NCBI RefSeq assembly: GCF_011927665.1
Contig: NZ_JAATJA010000002.1
Coordinates: 434,001 to 498,000, forward strand
Reading direction: 5' to 3'
Length of the DNA: 64,000 nt
From: Desulfobaculum xiamenense
GTDB taxonomy: Bacteria; Desulfobacterota; Desulfovibrionia; Desulfovibrionales; Desulfovibrionaceae
Below, in pieces: positions 28,301-36,888 of the stretch. Within the stretch, counting starts at the first letter, position 1. Each line of letters starts with the position of its first letter. Both the position numbers and the translations under genes were made by a program. The notes beneath the pieces were generated by a model, which did no database searches, was not told where the DNA came from, and saw nothing but the letters and a program-made list of their open reading frames with translations.

Positions 28301-28406
28301 CGCCATGTCCATCGTCATCATGTGCGGGCTGGCCGTGGGCACGCTCATGACGCTCTTCTTCGTGCCGGTGACCTATTCGCTGCTGCATCCGGAGCGTGCG
28401 GCATGA
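25362..28406 (+). CDS. RND-superfamily efflux permease (HAE1-like)
   Basis: A 1014-residue RND transporter with the usual duplicated plan of helices and periplasmic loops (DPEITIRKAQVVVRFPG at the start of the first loop, AGILINNSIVMIDRI in a late helix). In the TM4 relay site it has LLVDNGIVMAED, so one of the two Asp residues of AcrB-type pumps is Asn; the position matching the AcrB TM10 Lys also appears to be Asn. The gene shows little similarity to the first RND pump and forms an operon with the adaptor. The substrate is unknown. Confidence 0.85.
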   Translation: MGSVVRLTIERSRMTIFLLVVLVLAGVGVYFDQARQEDPEITIRKAQVVVRFPGLPPERVEKLLVQPIEEAIKTIPEVENIESMSMTGMGIIMPEVGDAYFDLAPIWADLRNKMDDLAPSLPQGTQGPMVNDDFGRVAVITLALTGDGFSPREFRWMAREMRDQLVNVPLVAKVDLYGIQDERIWLEFDPVRLNRIGMQPAVLISELQRRNVILPGGSVAASGMKIIIQPTGSFDTLDDIRGVPIPVSGGGTVYLGDLCEVRRGYVDPPKAPVLYNGRPAVVLALSMVANSNIAELARNVEAVMPGIRADLPLGMELSVINYQPDLVAEAVAGATENLFQTIGVVLVVVMVFLGWRTGLIVGTGIPLTVMVVLVGMSMWDVAIHRISIAAIIVALGLLVDNGIVMAEDIQRRLSLDPDRMKAATEAARSLAVPLLISSLTTVLAFLPLMLAENTSGEFLASLTQVVILALLGSWFLCISVIPAFCYWFLPAPAEGHGGEERPTGRAYVFYERILKAALRQRVLVVVAIFAAVAGSLVLMGGVKQRNMPPSERNQFTISLSLPAGSEVAETMRVAGRLADFLSDSERNPEITGNVAYIASGGPRFFLALQPPDPLENSAFLVVNVRDYAEMTGVMERVEDYMAEQLPEARGRTETLFLGASPIGTVEVQITGPDVAALQVLSEKVLDVYRAVPGVIGLRSDWENPVLSVRVEVDQELATRAGLSSESIARTLSATLDGYGVSEFREGENVIPLLVRSHGGSRTTLDELRSVEFYSDALGTSVSLPQVAKLRGVVEPSIIRRLDQKRTVTIAARHPDMSSMDLYRALQPGLDAIDLPEGYALAPAGEVVDSAESQGELFKYAPHCLLGILALLILQFNTFRDPLLVMSTIPLILVGSVLGLLAFNAHFEFPALLGIFSLAGILINNSIVMIDRINQERAEGVSVREAVVSAALIRVRPIIITTTTTVVGLIPLALLGGEFWYAMSIVIMCGLAVGTLMTLFFVPVTYSLLHPERAA

Positions 28407-28507
28407 GCGCGATGCCAATCGGGACGTGGAATCGGTTTGGTGGCAGATCGGATGGGGGCGGGAGAAAGACGCTTGCGCTTCTGCGGAAAGTGATTAGATA
28501 GGTGCGC

Positions 28508-29347
28508 ATGCAAGAATTTGAATCCCCCATCATCATAGATGCCGAAAAGTGTGTCGCCTGCGGGCTGTGCGCCAAGGATTGCCCGCTGGGCGTGATTGTC
28601 GTGGACAAGGAGGCCGGTTCGGCCGCTCCGCATCCCAAGCGGGCGGAGCGCTGTTTCGCGTGCGGCCACTGCATGGCCGTGTGCCCCACCGGAGCCATCC
28701 GCCTTTCGCGGTTCGGCGGCCGCGAGGCCATCCCCGTGCGGAGCGAACTGGCTGTGACTCTCGATCAGGTCGAGCAGTTCATGCGTTCGCGGCGGTCCGT
28801 GCGCGCCTTCAAGGCGCAGGCTCTGGAACGCGCTGTGCTGGAGCGCCTCATGGGCGTGACGGCTTATGCTCCGTCCGGTCACAACGAGCGCAAGGTGGAG
28901 TGGGCCGTGGTGGCCACGCCCGAGGCCGTGCAGACCGTCTCCCGCATGGTGGCGGACTGGATGCAGCTGAAGGTTGATGAGAAGCACCCGCTGGTGCAGT
29001 CCCTGCACTTGCGTGGCGTGGTGCGGGCCTGTAGGGCCGGGGCGGATCTCATCTGCCGCAATGCGCCCGCGCTGGCGCTGGCTCATGCCCCGCGCGAGGG
29101 AGCGACTCCGGCGGAGGACGCCGTCATCGCCGCGAGCCACGTGGAACTGGCCGCCCATGCCGCCGGTCTTGGCGCATGCTGGGCCGGGTACGTGACCCAC
29201 GCCGTGAACGGCCACCAGCCGCTGGCGGAGTACCTCGGCATTCCCGAGGGGCACGTGGTTTACGCCACGCTGATGCTCGGGCATCCCGCCGTGCGCTACG
29301 CGGCCATCCCCCCGCGCGAGATGGGCGGCGTGAACTGGGTGGAATAG
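28508..29347 (+). CDS. Nitroreductase-family flavoprotein with N-terminal two-cluster ferredoxin domain
   Basis: A 279-residue protein. The first 65 residues hold two 4Fe-4S motifs (CVACGLCAKDCPLG and CFACGHCMAVCPTG); the rest is an FMN nitroreductase fold with SRRSVRAF, TAYAPSGHNERKVEW and GLGACWAGY. Such fusions occur in anaerobes and reduce unidentified substrates with ferredoxin-type electrons. I use the ATG at 28508; a GTG six bases upstream is possible. The gene stands alone between an RND pump and a terminator. Confidence 0.85.
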   Translation: MQEFESPIIIDAEKCVACGLCAKDCPLGVIVVDKEAGSAAPHPKRAERCFACGHCMAVCPTGAIRLSRFGGREAIPVRSELAVTLDQVEQFMRSRRSVRAFKAQALERAVLERLMGVTAYAPSGHNERKVEWAVVATPEAVQTVSRMVADWMQLKVDEKHPLVQSLHLRGVVRACRAGADLICRNAPALALAHAPREGATPAEDAVIAASHVELAAHAAGLGACWAGYVTHAVNGHQPLAEYLGIPEGHVVYATLMLGHPAVRYAAIPPREMGGVNWVE

Positions 29348-29370
29348 CGCGACAGACGACTGAATATGAC

Positions 29371-29400
29371 AGGGGCGGCCTTTGGGCCGCCCCTTTTTTG
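29371..29400 (+). terminator. Terminator after the ferredoxin-nitroreductase gene
   Basis: The hairpin AGGGGCGGCC/GGCCGCCCCT with a TTTG loop is followed by TTTTTTG. It lies 23 bases after the stop. Confidence 0.9.
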
Positions 29401-29483
29401 TTTGATGCTTCGGCGTGTTCCGAATCGCGGTGGGAAGGTGTATCCTGCCGGGAGTGGCGGATGAATCCGGCGGCGAGAGCGCG

Positions 29484-30389
29484 CTAGACTTTCGCGATTG
29501 GCGTCCTACGCAGGCGGACGATGCTGTCCAGCATGTACAGGGCCACACCCGCCCAGATGAAGGCGAAGGTGCCCAGATGCGCGGCGGTGAATTCCTCGCC
29601 GTAGACGAAGACGCCGAGGGCGAACATGCCGGTGGGGCTCAGGTATTGGAGGACGCCCACCGTGGTCAGGCGAAGGCGTCGTGCGCCGAAGGCGAAGGCC
29701 GCCAGCGGCAGCGAGGTCACCGCGCCAGCGCCCACGAGCAGCGCGTCCATGGCGAGAGTTCCGTGGCCGAGGGCGGCCAGCCCCTGCGATTCGCGAAACA
29801 GCAGAAATGCCGCGGCCGGGACGCCCATGATAGCCGTCTCCACGAACAGGCCGGGCAGGGCCTCGGTATTCACGATCTTGCGCACCAGCCCGTACAGGCC
29901 GAAGGTGACGGCCAGCACGAGGGCTATCCACGGGATGCGTCCGAACTGCCACAGCTCCAGCAGCACGCCGCACACGGCGAAGCCGATGGCGAGGCCCTGC
30001 ACGCGGTTCAGCCTGTCGCGGAAGAAGATGAAGCCGAGCAGCATGCTGACCAGCGGGTTGATGTAGTAGCCGAGGCTCGACTCCACGATGTGGGCGTTGT
30101 TCACGGCCCAGATGTAGACGAACCAGTTGGAGCCGACGAGCAGCGCCGAAACCGTGAGCAGCCCCGTGGTGCGCCGGTCCGCGAGGATGGTGCGGATTTC
30201 GCCGAGTCTGTGCGTCGCGGCGAGAAGCAGCGCGACGAAGGGCACTGACCACACGATGCGGTGGCAGAGAATTTCTGCGGCGGGCACGGTGCCGAGCGCC
30301 TTCCAGTAGATGGGTAGCAGGCCCCATGCTGCAAAGGCAGCGGCGGCGGCTAGTCCGCCGATGCGTGCGGCGGATGCGGAGTGGGTCAT
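29484..30389 (-). CDS. rarD: RarD-type EamA transporter
   Basis: A 301-residue protein with about ten helices. The pattern matches RarD: GLLPIYWKAL near the start, EILCHRIVWS, GSNWFVYIWAVN, SLGYYINPLVS and YLSPTGMFALGVF. RarD belongs to the drug/metabolite transporter superfamily; the substrate is not known for most members. It is a single gene, convergent with the nitroreductase gene and divergent from tag. Confidence 0.85.
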   Translation of the reverse strand: MTHSASAARIGGLAAAAAFAAWGLLPIYWKALGTVPAAEILCHRIVWSVPFVALLLAATHRLGEIRTILADRRTTGLLTVSALLVGSNWFVYIWAVNNAHIVESSLGYYINPLVSMLLGFIFFRDRLNRVQGLAIGFAVCGVLLELWQFGRIPWIALVLAVTFGLYGLVRKIVNTEALPGLFVETAIMGVPAAAFLLFRESQGLAALGHGTLAMDALLVGAGAVTSLPLAAFAFGARRLRLTTVGVLQYLSPTGMFALGVFVYGEEFTAAHLGTFAFIWAGVALYMLDSIVRLRRTPIAKV

Positions 30390-30489
30390 GACGGGGAATC
30401 CTTGAAGAAGAAGTGTTGCAAATGCACAATACTATGCCCTGCGATGGCGTGTTTTGTGAAGAGGGAAGTCGCCGCGAGGCGGGGAGAGC

Positions 30490-31104
30490 ATGATGGAGAA
30501 TGACGCGAGAACGCGTTGCCCGTGGGCCGCGAAGCCGGAGATCATGACGCGTTATCACGATGAGGAGTGGGGCGTGCCGGTGCACGACGACCGCAGGCAT
30601 TTCGAATTCCTCGTGCTTGAGGGCGCACAGGCTGGGTTGAGCTGGTTGACCATCCTCAAGCGGCGCGAGGGCTACCGCGAGGTTTTCGCGGGGTTCGACC
30701 CGCAGGCCGTGGCGCAGTTCGACGAGGCGCACATGGAGGCGCTCGCCGCCGATTCGCGCATCATTCGCAATCGTGCGAAGATTCGTGCAGCAGTGGGCAA
30801 TGCGCGGGCCTTTCTCGCCGTGCAGGCGGAGTACGGCTCGTTCGACGCATACCTCTGGGGATTCGTGGACGGGCGGCCCATCGTCAACGCGTGGCGCACG
30901 CAGGCGGAACTCCCCGCGCAGACGCCGCTTTCCGAAACCATTTCGAAGGACCTCAAGCGGCGCGGATTTCGCTTCGTGGGGCCTACGGTGATGTATGCGC
31001 ACATGCAGGCCGTGGGATTGGTCAACGATCATCTCGTGTCGTGCTTCCGGTACGCCGAGTTGGCCGCTACCCGTACAGCCATGCCGCAATGCGGGAAGGG
31101 TTGA
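30490..31104 (+). CDS. tag: DNA-3-methyladenine glycosylase I
   Basis: A 204-residue base-excision repair enzyme that removes 3-methyladenine. The family zinc ligands can be seen: Cys in RCPWAAKP, His in TRYHDEEWGVPVHDD, and His and Cys in NDHLVSCFRY. The LEGAQAGLSWLTILKRR motif is also typical. Two adjacent ATGs (30490 and 30493) follow a GGGGAG site, and the second has the better spacing. The next gene begins 69 bases downstream. Confidence 0.93.
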   Translation: MMENDARTRCPWAAKPEIMTRYHDEEWGVPVHDDRRHFEFLVLEGAQAGLSWLTILKRREGYREVFAGFDPQAVAQFDEAHMEALAADSRIIRNRAKIRAAVGNARAFLAVQAEYGSFDAYLWGFVDGRPIVNAWRTQAELPAQTPLSETISKDLKRRGFRFVGPTVMYAHMQAVGLVNDHLVSCFRYAELAATRTAMPQCGKG

Positions 31105-31173
31105 CAAATTTCCGCAAGCACATCAAGCCATTGCCAAACATGCCGCACGGGCGGCTCAATGCGGGAGATTTCA

Positions 31174-31731
31174 ATGCGCAAGATCGTCGTTTCGTTTTTG
31201 GGGCGCGATTGCCCCGGCGTGCTGCACAGCGTTGCGGACCTGCTGTGCGGCCTTGATTGCAACATCGAGGAAATCACCCAGACCATCCTGCAAACGGAAT
31301 TCGCGATGATCCTCATCGCCACGCTTCCCGATGGGCTGGAAATGGCCGAATTGGATAAGCGGCTCGCCGCCGGACTTGAAAAGTACGACATGAGCTACAC
31401 CCTGCGCGAGTTCGGCGAGGACGCCTGCGCCGTGCCCCGCACCACGCAGCCCTTCGTGGTCACCCTCAACGGGCAGGACCGTCGCGGCATCATTGCGGGC
31501 ATCAGCGGCGTTCTGGCCCGCTTTGGCGTGAACATCGAGAACCTCAAGGCCGTGCCCCGCGAGGACGCCGCCGGGATGGTGGTCATCGGGTTCGAGATCG
31601 CGCTGCCCGATGCCGTGGACCTGCCAGTCTTTCGCCGCACGCTCAAGGAGGAGGCCGCCCGTCTGGGCATGGACGCCACCCTCCAGCACCGTGATATCTT
31701 CGAGGCCATGCACCGCGTGCAGCCCCTGTAG
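31174..31731 (+). CDS. Two-ACT-domain protein (glycine-cleavage repressor-like)
   Basis: A 185-residue protein with two ACT domains, one beginning VVSFLGRDCPGVLHSVADLL and the other VVTLNGQDRRGIIAGISGVLA. Proteins of this kind bind amino acids; GcvR of E. coli is a relative. The ATG at 31174 sits behind GGGAG; an upstream ATG at 31159 has no such site. It precedes a UPF0210 gene by 35 bases. Single ACT proteins are known to accompany UPF0210 genes, so the two probably work together, but what they sense or do is not known. Confidence 0.8.
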   Translation: MRKIVVSFLGRDCPGVLHSVADLLCGLDCNIEEITQTILQTEFAMILIATLPDGLEMAELDKRLAAGLEKYDMSYTLREFGEDACAVPRTTQPFVVTLNGQDRRGIIAGISGVLARFGVNIENLKAVPREDAAGMVVIGFEIALPDAVDLPVFRRTLKEEAARLGMDATLQHRDIFEAMHRVQPL

Positions 31732-31766
31732 GGCCGTCTTTTCCCCATATCTACAAGGATACGAAT

Positions 31767-33140
31767 ATGCTGACAGATCGCGAAGTGCTGAGCACCCTCG
31801 AAATGCTCAAGAACGAGCACCTCGACGTGCGTACCGTGACCATGGGCATTAGCCTCTTCGACTGCGCCAGCCCCGACTTCGACGTCTTCGCCGCGCGGGT
31901 GCGGGCCAAGATTCGCCGTCACGCCAAGAACCTCGTGGCGTTCTGCGACGAGGTGGGCGACAAGTACGGCATCCCCGTGGTCAACAAGCGTATCAGCGTG
32001 TCGCCCATGGGTGTGGTCTGCGCGTCCTTCGGGCCGCAGGACATGGTCCGCGCCGCCAAGGTGCTGGATGACGCCGCCCGCGAGGCCGGGGTCAACTTCC
32101 TCGGCGGCTTCGGCGCGCTGGTGGACAAGGGTATGACCGCAGGCGACCGCGCCCTCATCGACGCCCTGCCCGACGCGCTGGCCGAGACCGAGCGCGTGTG
32201 CTCCTCCGTCAACGTCGCCACGTCCAAGACCGGCATCAACATGGACGCCGTGGCCCGCATGGGCGAAGTCATCAAGCTCGCCGCCGAACGCACTGCCGAC
32301 CGCGATGGCATTGGCTGCGCGAAGCTGGTGGTTTTCGCCAATATTCCGCAGGACGTGCCCTTCATGGCCGGTGCCTACCTCGGCGTGGGCGAGCCGGAGG
32401 CCGTGATCAACGTCGGCGTCTCCGGCCCCGGCGTGGTGCGCAAGGCCATCGACCGCGCCCGCAAGTCCAATCCGAAGTTCAACCTCGGCGAACTCTCCGA
32501 GGTCATCAAGCGCACGGCCTACAAGGTCACCCGCGTGGGCGAGATCATCGGCCGCGAGGTGGCGGACCGCCTCGGCGTGCCCTTCGGCGTCGTCGACCTC
32601 TCCCTCGCCCCGGCTCCGCAGGTGGGTGACAGCGTGGGCGAAATCTTCCAGAGCCTCGGCCTGTCGTCCATCGGCGCGCCCGGCTCCACCGCCGTGCTCG
32701 CCATGCTCAACGACGCGGTCAAGAAGGGTGGAGCCTTCGCCAGCTCCCACGTGGGTGGTCTGTCCGGCGCGTTCATCCCCGTGTCCGAGGATCTGAACAT
32801 CGCCGAGGCCGCAGCCAGCGGCGCGCTGTCTATCGAAAAGCTCGAAGCAATGACCTGCGTGTGCTCTGTGGGCCTCGACATGGTGCCCATCCCCGGTGAC
32901 ACGCCCGCATCGACCATCTCGGCCATCATCGCCGACGAAATGGCCATCGGCATGATCAATTCCAAGACCACCGCCGCCCGCATCATCCCCGTCCCAGGCA
33001 AGAAGGCCGGAGACACCGTCTCGTGGGGCGGCCTGCTCGGCGAGGCCACCATCATGCGCCTGCCGCACATGTCCGGCAGCGAGGACTTTATCTCCCTCGG
33101 CGGACGCATCCCCGCACCCATCCATCAGATGAAGAACTGA
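31767..33140 (+). CDS. UPF0210 (PFL-family, DUF711) protein
   Basis: A 457-residue cytoplasmic protein that is conserved in many anaerobes and archaea. It starts MLTDREVLSTLEMLKNEHLD and includes FLGGFGALVDKGMT, CSSVNVATSKTGINMDAV and VCSVGLDMVPIPGDT, all typical of the family. The fold is related to glycyl-radical-type pyruvate formate-lyase barrels by annotation only; no glycyl-radical motif can be seen. It forms an operon with the ACT protein and ends at a terminator. Confidence 0.85.
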   Translation: MLTDREVLSTLEMLKNEHLDVRTVTMGISLFDCASPDFDVFAARVRAKIRRHAKNLVAFCDEVGDKYGIPVVNKRISVSPMGVVCASFGPQDMVRAAKVLDDAAREAGVNFLGGFGALVDKGMTAGDRALIDALPDALAETERVCSSVNVATSKTGINMDAVARMGEVIKLAAERTADRDGIGCAKLVVFANIPQDVPFMAGAYLGVGEPEAVINVGVSGPGVVRKAIDRARKSNPKFNLGELSEVIKRTAYKVTRVGEIIGREVADRLGVPFGVVDLSLAPAPQVGDSVGEIFQSLGLSSIGAPGSTAVLAMLNDAVKKGGAFASSHVGGLSGAFIPVSEDLNIAEAAASGALSIEKLEAMTCVCSVGLDMVPIPGDTPASTISAIIADEMAIGMINSKTTAARIIPVPGKKAGDTVSWGGLLGEATIMRLPHMSGSEDFISLGGRIPAPIHQMKN

Positions 33141-33147
33141 TTCCCCG

Positions 33148-33179
33148 AACGGGACCGTCGGAAACGGCGGTCCCGTTTT
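33148..33179 (+). terminator. Terminator after the UPF0210 gene
   Basis: The stem AACGGGACCG/CGGTCCCGTT (with a one-base bulge) ends in TTTTC, starting seven bases after the stop. Confidence 0.85.
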
Positions 33180-33254
33180 CGTGTGCGACGGGACGAAGGC
33201 GAGGGGAGGCGAGAAGGTGAAATGCCTCCGGCGGCCGGGTGAGGTGAGAAGGAA

Positions 33255-33466
33255 AAATGCCTCCGGCGGCCGGGGCTCTGCCCCGGACCCCGCTCAAGGG
33301 AATAATTCCCTTGAGAATCATTATATATTGGAATTGTTGAATAAAAGCCGAAACGTGAGCCATCAGTGACCACGTCCATCGCCTCATCGGGGTTCCAAGG
33401 GGCCAGCGGCCCCTTGGCCGGCGGAGCCTACGGCTTGCACCCGTCATCGAACGATACGGTTGGCCA
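33255..33466 (+). repeat. Dispersed intergenic repeat, diverged copy
   Basis: It has both modules: CTCTGCCCCGGACCCCGCTCAAGGG with an altered dyad (TCAAGGGAATAATTCCCTTGA), then after about 60 AT-rich bases GGGGTTCCAAGGGGCCAGCG and the CGGAGCCTACGGCTTGCA tail. It occupies the gap 33180-33603 upstream of the second tRNA-Ala; a TTGACA at 33560-33565 may be the -35 element of the tRNA promoter. Confidence 0.8.
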
Positions 33467-33603
33467 CAGCGCGGGGGCGCTACGCGGGGCGCAGCGGCCC
33501 GCGCAAGCGGCCCCGCCTGCACTTTCGCGGGGGCACATCGAAAAAATTCAAGTTTTCGGTTGACAAAAACGGGCTGTTCGGTCAGTTTCTGTTTCCGCCG
33601 AGT

Positions 33604-33679
<76 letters not shown>

Positions 33680-33694
33680 CTCATAAGGCTTTTT

Positions 33695-33725
33695 GCGCCA
33701 AGCATACGCTTGGCGCTTATTTTTT
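33695..33725 (+). terminator. Terminator after the second tRNA-Ala
   Basis: The stem GCGCCAAGC/GCTTGGCGC with an ATAC loop is followed by TTATTTTTT. Confidence 0.9.
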
Positions 33726-33914
33726 CCCCTGATTTCCCCCTGTCGTCTTCGTGACGTTTTTCTCAAAGGGTTGGAGATCAAAAATCCGTGTCATCCCGCG
33801 CAGGTGGAGCGAGGTGTAATCCCCGGGTCGGCCGGGGAGGGCCGTGTCACGCCCACTTTTGGTGACCGGCTTGTGCTTTTGGGAACATTCAACGGATAGG
33901 AAGGTTGGTAGACC

Positions 33915-34142
33915 GTGCAGGACGCAGTCCTTTTTCTCGGCACTCTGGTTATGATCTACATGATTCTGTTTCCCCCGTTCGTGCTGCGGCGCAAGGGCGA
34001 AGCATCCTCGTACTGCTACTCCTTCATCGCTACTCCGCCCAAGCGTTTCGGTCGCCGTTGCGTCATCAACATGCCCGCTCTCCTGAACCAGATGGTTGCC
34101 TGCTGCGTCGTTTTCGGCCTGCTGGACATCTTCTGCGAATAG
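33915..34142 (+). CDS. Small membrane protein of unknown function
   Basis: A 75-residue protein from a GTG start behind AGGAAGG (33899-33905). It has a hydrophobic N-terminal helix (LFLGTLVMIYMILFPPFVL), a basic middle part (RRKGEASSYCYSF, KRFGRRC) and a second helix near the end. A strong terminator follows after 28 bases, which supports a real transcription unit. I do not recognise the family. Confidence 0.6.
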   Translation: MQDAVLFLGTLVMIYMILFPPFVLRRKGEASSYCYSFIATPPKRFGRRCVINMPALLNQMVACCVVFGLLDIFCE

Positions 34143-34170
34143 ACGGCTTATTCGACCGCGCTCCGTAAAC

Positions 34171-34210
34171 GCAAAAGGGGCCTGCGCATTCATGCGCAGG
34201 CCCCTTTTGC
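34171..34210 (+). terminator. Terminator after the small membrane protein gene
   Basis: The stem GCAAAAGGGGCCTGCGCAT/ATGCGCAGGCCCCTTTTGC works on both strands because of its A- and T-rich ends. Confidence 0.9.
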
Positions 34211-34279
34211 GTTTGGAGGGCTGTGCCTGTCGTATCGTTCGTTGACGGGGGGTGCCCCTTTCGCGAGCGCAGTGCTCGG

Positions 34280-34473
34280 CCGTATCGTTCATTGCCACAT
34301 GCAAGACGTAGGCTCCGCCGGCCAAGGGGCCGCTGGCCCCTTGGAACCCCGACATGCGATGGGCCGTCTGCCCTTGGCGCGCCGTTCGGCTTTACACGAC
34401 GAAGCCCTAGTGAGGATTGTCAAGGGGGTCACCCCCTTGACCGGGTCCGGGCAGAGCCCGGCCGCCGGAGGCC
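34280..34473 (-). repeat. Dispersed intergenic repeat, complete inverted copy
   Basis: This reverse-complement copy has both dyads (AAGGGGCCGCTGGCCCCTT and TCAAGGGGGTCACCCCCTTGA), the GCGACGAAGCCCT-type spacer in altered form, and the GGGCAGAGCCCG end. It fills the convergent gap between the small membrane protein gene and the nucleotidyltransferase-like gene. Confidence 0.85.
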
Positions 34474-34509
34474 TCTCTCCTCCCCAACCCTGTCACCGGA
34501 GGCCACCCG

Positions 34510-35097
34510 TCAGGGCATCCACTCGATGATGCCGTCGGTCGGGTGGGTCTTGGCCCAGTGGCGGAAGGCCTCGCAGTCGGCGACGCCGTCGCGGATGACG
34601 GCCTGATAGATGGCGATGCTGCACGGCCTTTTGGCGGGATCGAGGCCGGCCTTGATGGCGAGGATGGCCTCGCGCGTCGCGGGGGTGAGGGCTTCGCGGA
34701 TGCGGTCGGCCACGCGCTCGAAGTATCCGGCGAAGGGCGAGTCATTGAGGATGTGGATCATGTCGATCTGCCACTCCCGCTGGTCGTCGTCCATGTACCA
34801 TGCGTGCCATTCGAGGCATTTTTCGTCGGTATCGAGTAGGTTGGCGTACTGGATGCGCCGGATGCGGCTGTTTTCGGCCAGCCGGGCCATGGCGGCGAAG
34901 CTGTCGGCCAGCACGAAGGGTTCGGAATAAATGTGGAAGTCGATGTCGAGGTGATCGTAGAGCAGGCCGGTCCTGAGCGAGCCAACGAGGTTGGCCGTGA
35001 TGCCGAGGGATTCCCAGATGCGCAGGATGTTCGTGTCCTCGATGATGTGCCGGGCGCGAGTCTGGTTGCGCTCGGCGATGGCGGCGAAGTCGGTCAT
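34510..35097 (-). CDS. Nucleotidyltransferase-fold protein of unknown role
   Basis: A 195-residue protein. The NLVGSLRTGLLYDHLDIDFH stretch near residues 36-55 is the GS-x-DxD pattern of the nucleotidyltransferase fold, which needs two acidic residues for metal binding. Database entries for similar proteins often carry the misleading label phosphoglycerate mutase family. No second domain or partner gene gives a substrate. It follows the sigma-54 activator gene by 38 bases on the same strand, so the two may be co-transcribed. Confidence 0.6.
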   Translation of the reverse strand: MTDFAAIAERNQTRARHIIEDTNILRIWESLGITANLVGSLRTGLLYDHLDIDFHIYSEPFVLADSFAAMARLAENSRIRRIQYANLLDTDEKCLEWHAWYMDDDQREWQIDMIHILNDSPFAGYFERVADRIREALTPATREAILAIKAGLDPAKRPCSIAIYQAVIRDGVADCEAFRHWAKTHPTDGIIEWMP

Positions 35098-35135
35098 GAT
35101 GTGCTCCGTGCGGGCTGGTTGCAGGGTGAGGGCGG

Positions 35136-36659
<1,524 letters not shown>

Positions 36660-36680
36660 TGTCCGCCTCCTCGCGTGATG

Positions 36681-36736
36681 TGCGAAATGTCGCGGTTAGT
36701 GCGAAATATCGCGATGGTCAAGCGCGAAATATCGCG
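36681..36736 (+). promoter_or_regulatory. Three operator-like repeats, probable activator binding sites
   Basis: The sequence GCGAAAT(A/G)TCGCG occurs three times, starting at 36682, 36701 and 36724. Each has CGCGA-type inverted arms around AATA. They lie about 50-105 bases upstream of the -24 element, the usual place for upstream activating sequences of sigma-54 activators, and just upstream of the divergent activator gene, so they could also mediate autoregulation. Confidence 0.7.
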
Positions 36737-36786
36737 ATTCGGCGCACATGCGACAGTAACATATCGGAATCATTGATTGTGAATGC

Positions 36787-36802
36787 TGGCACGTTTCCTG
36801 CC
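36787..36802 (+). promoter_or_regulatory. Sigma-54 (-24/-12) promoter of the respiratory operon
   Basis: TGGCACGTTTCCTGCC fits the sigma-54 consensus TGGCAC-N5-TTGC, with GG and GC ten bases apart and one mismatch in the -12 box. Transcription would begin near 36813, about 75 bases before the flavoprotein start. Confidence 0.8.
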
Positions 36803-36888
36803 AAGGACGGGGTGTCCGCCATGGGGTGGGCAAGGGCGTCGTCGAGGGACGATGCGAGCATTTCGCAAGCAAGGAGCTTTCTGCCGAT

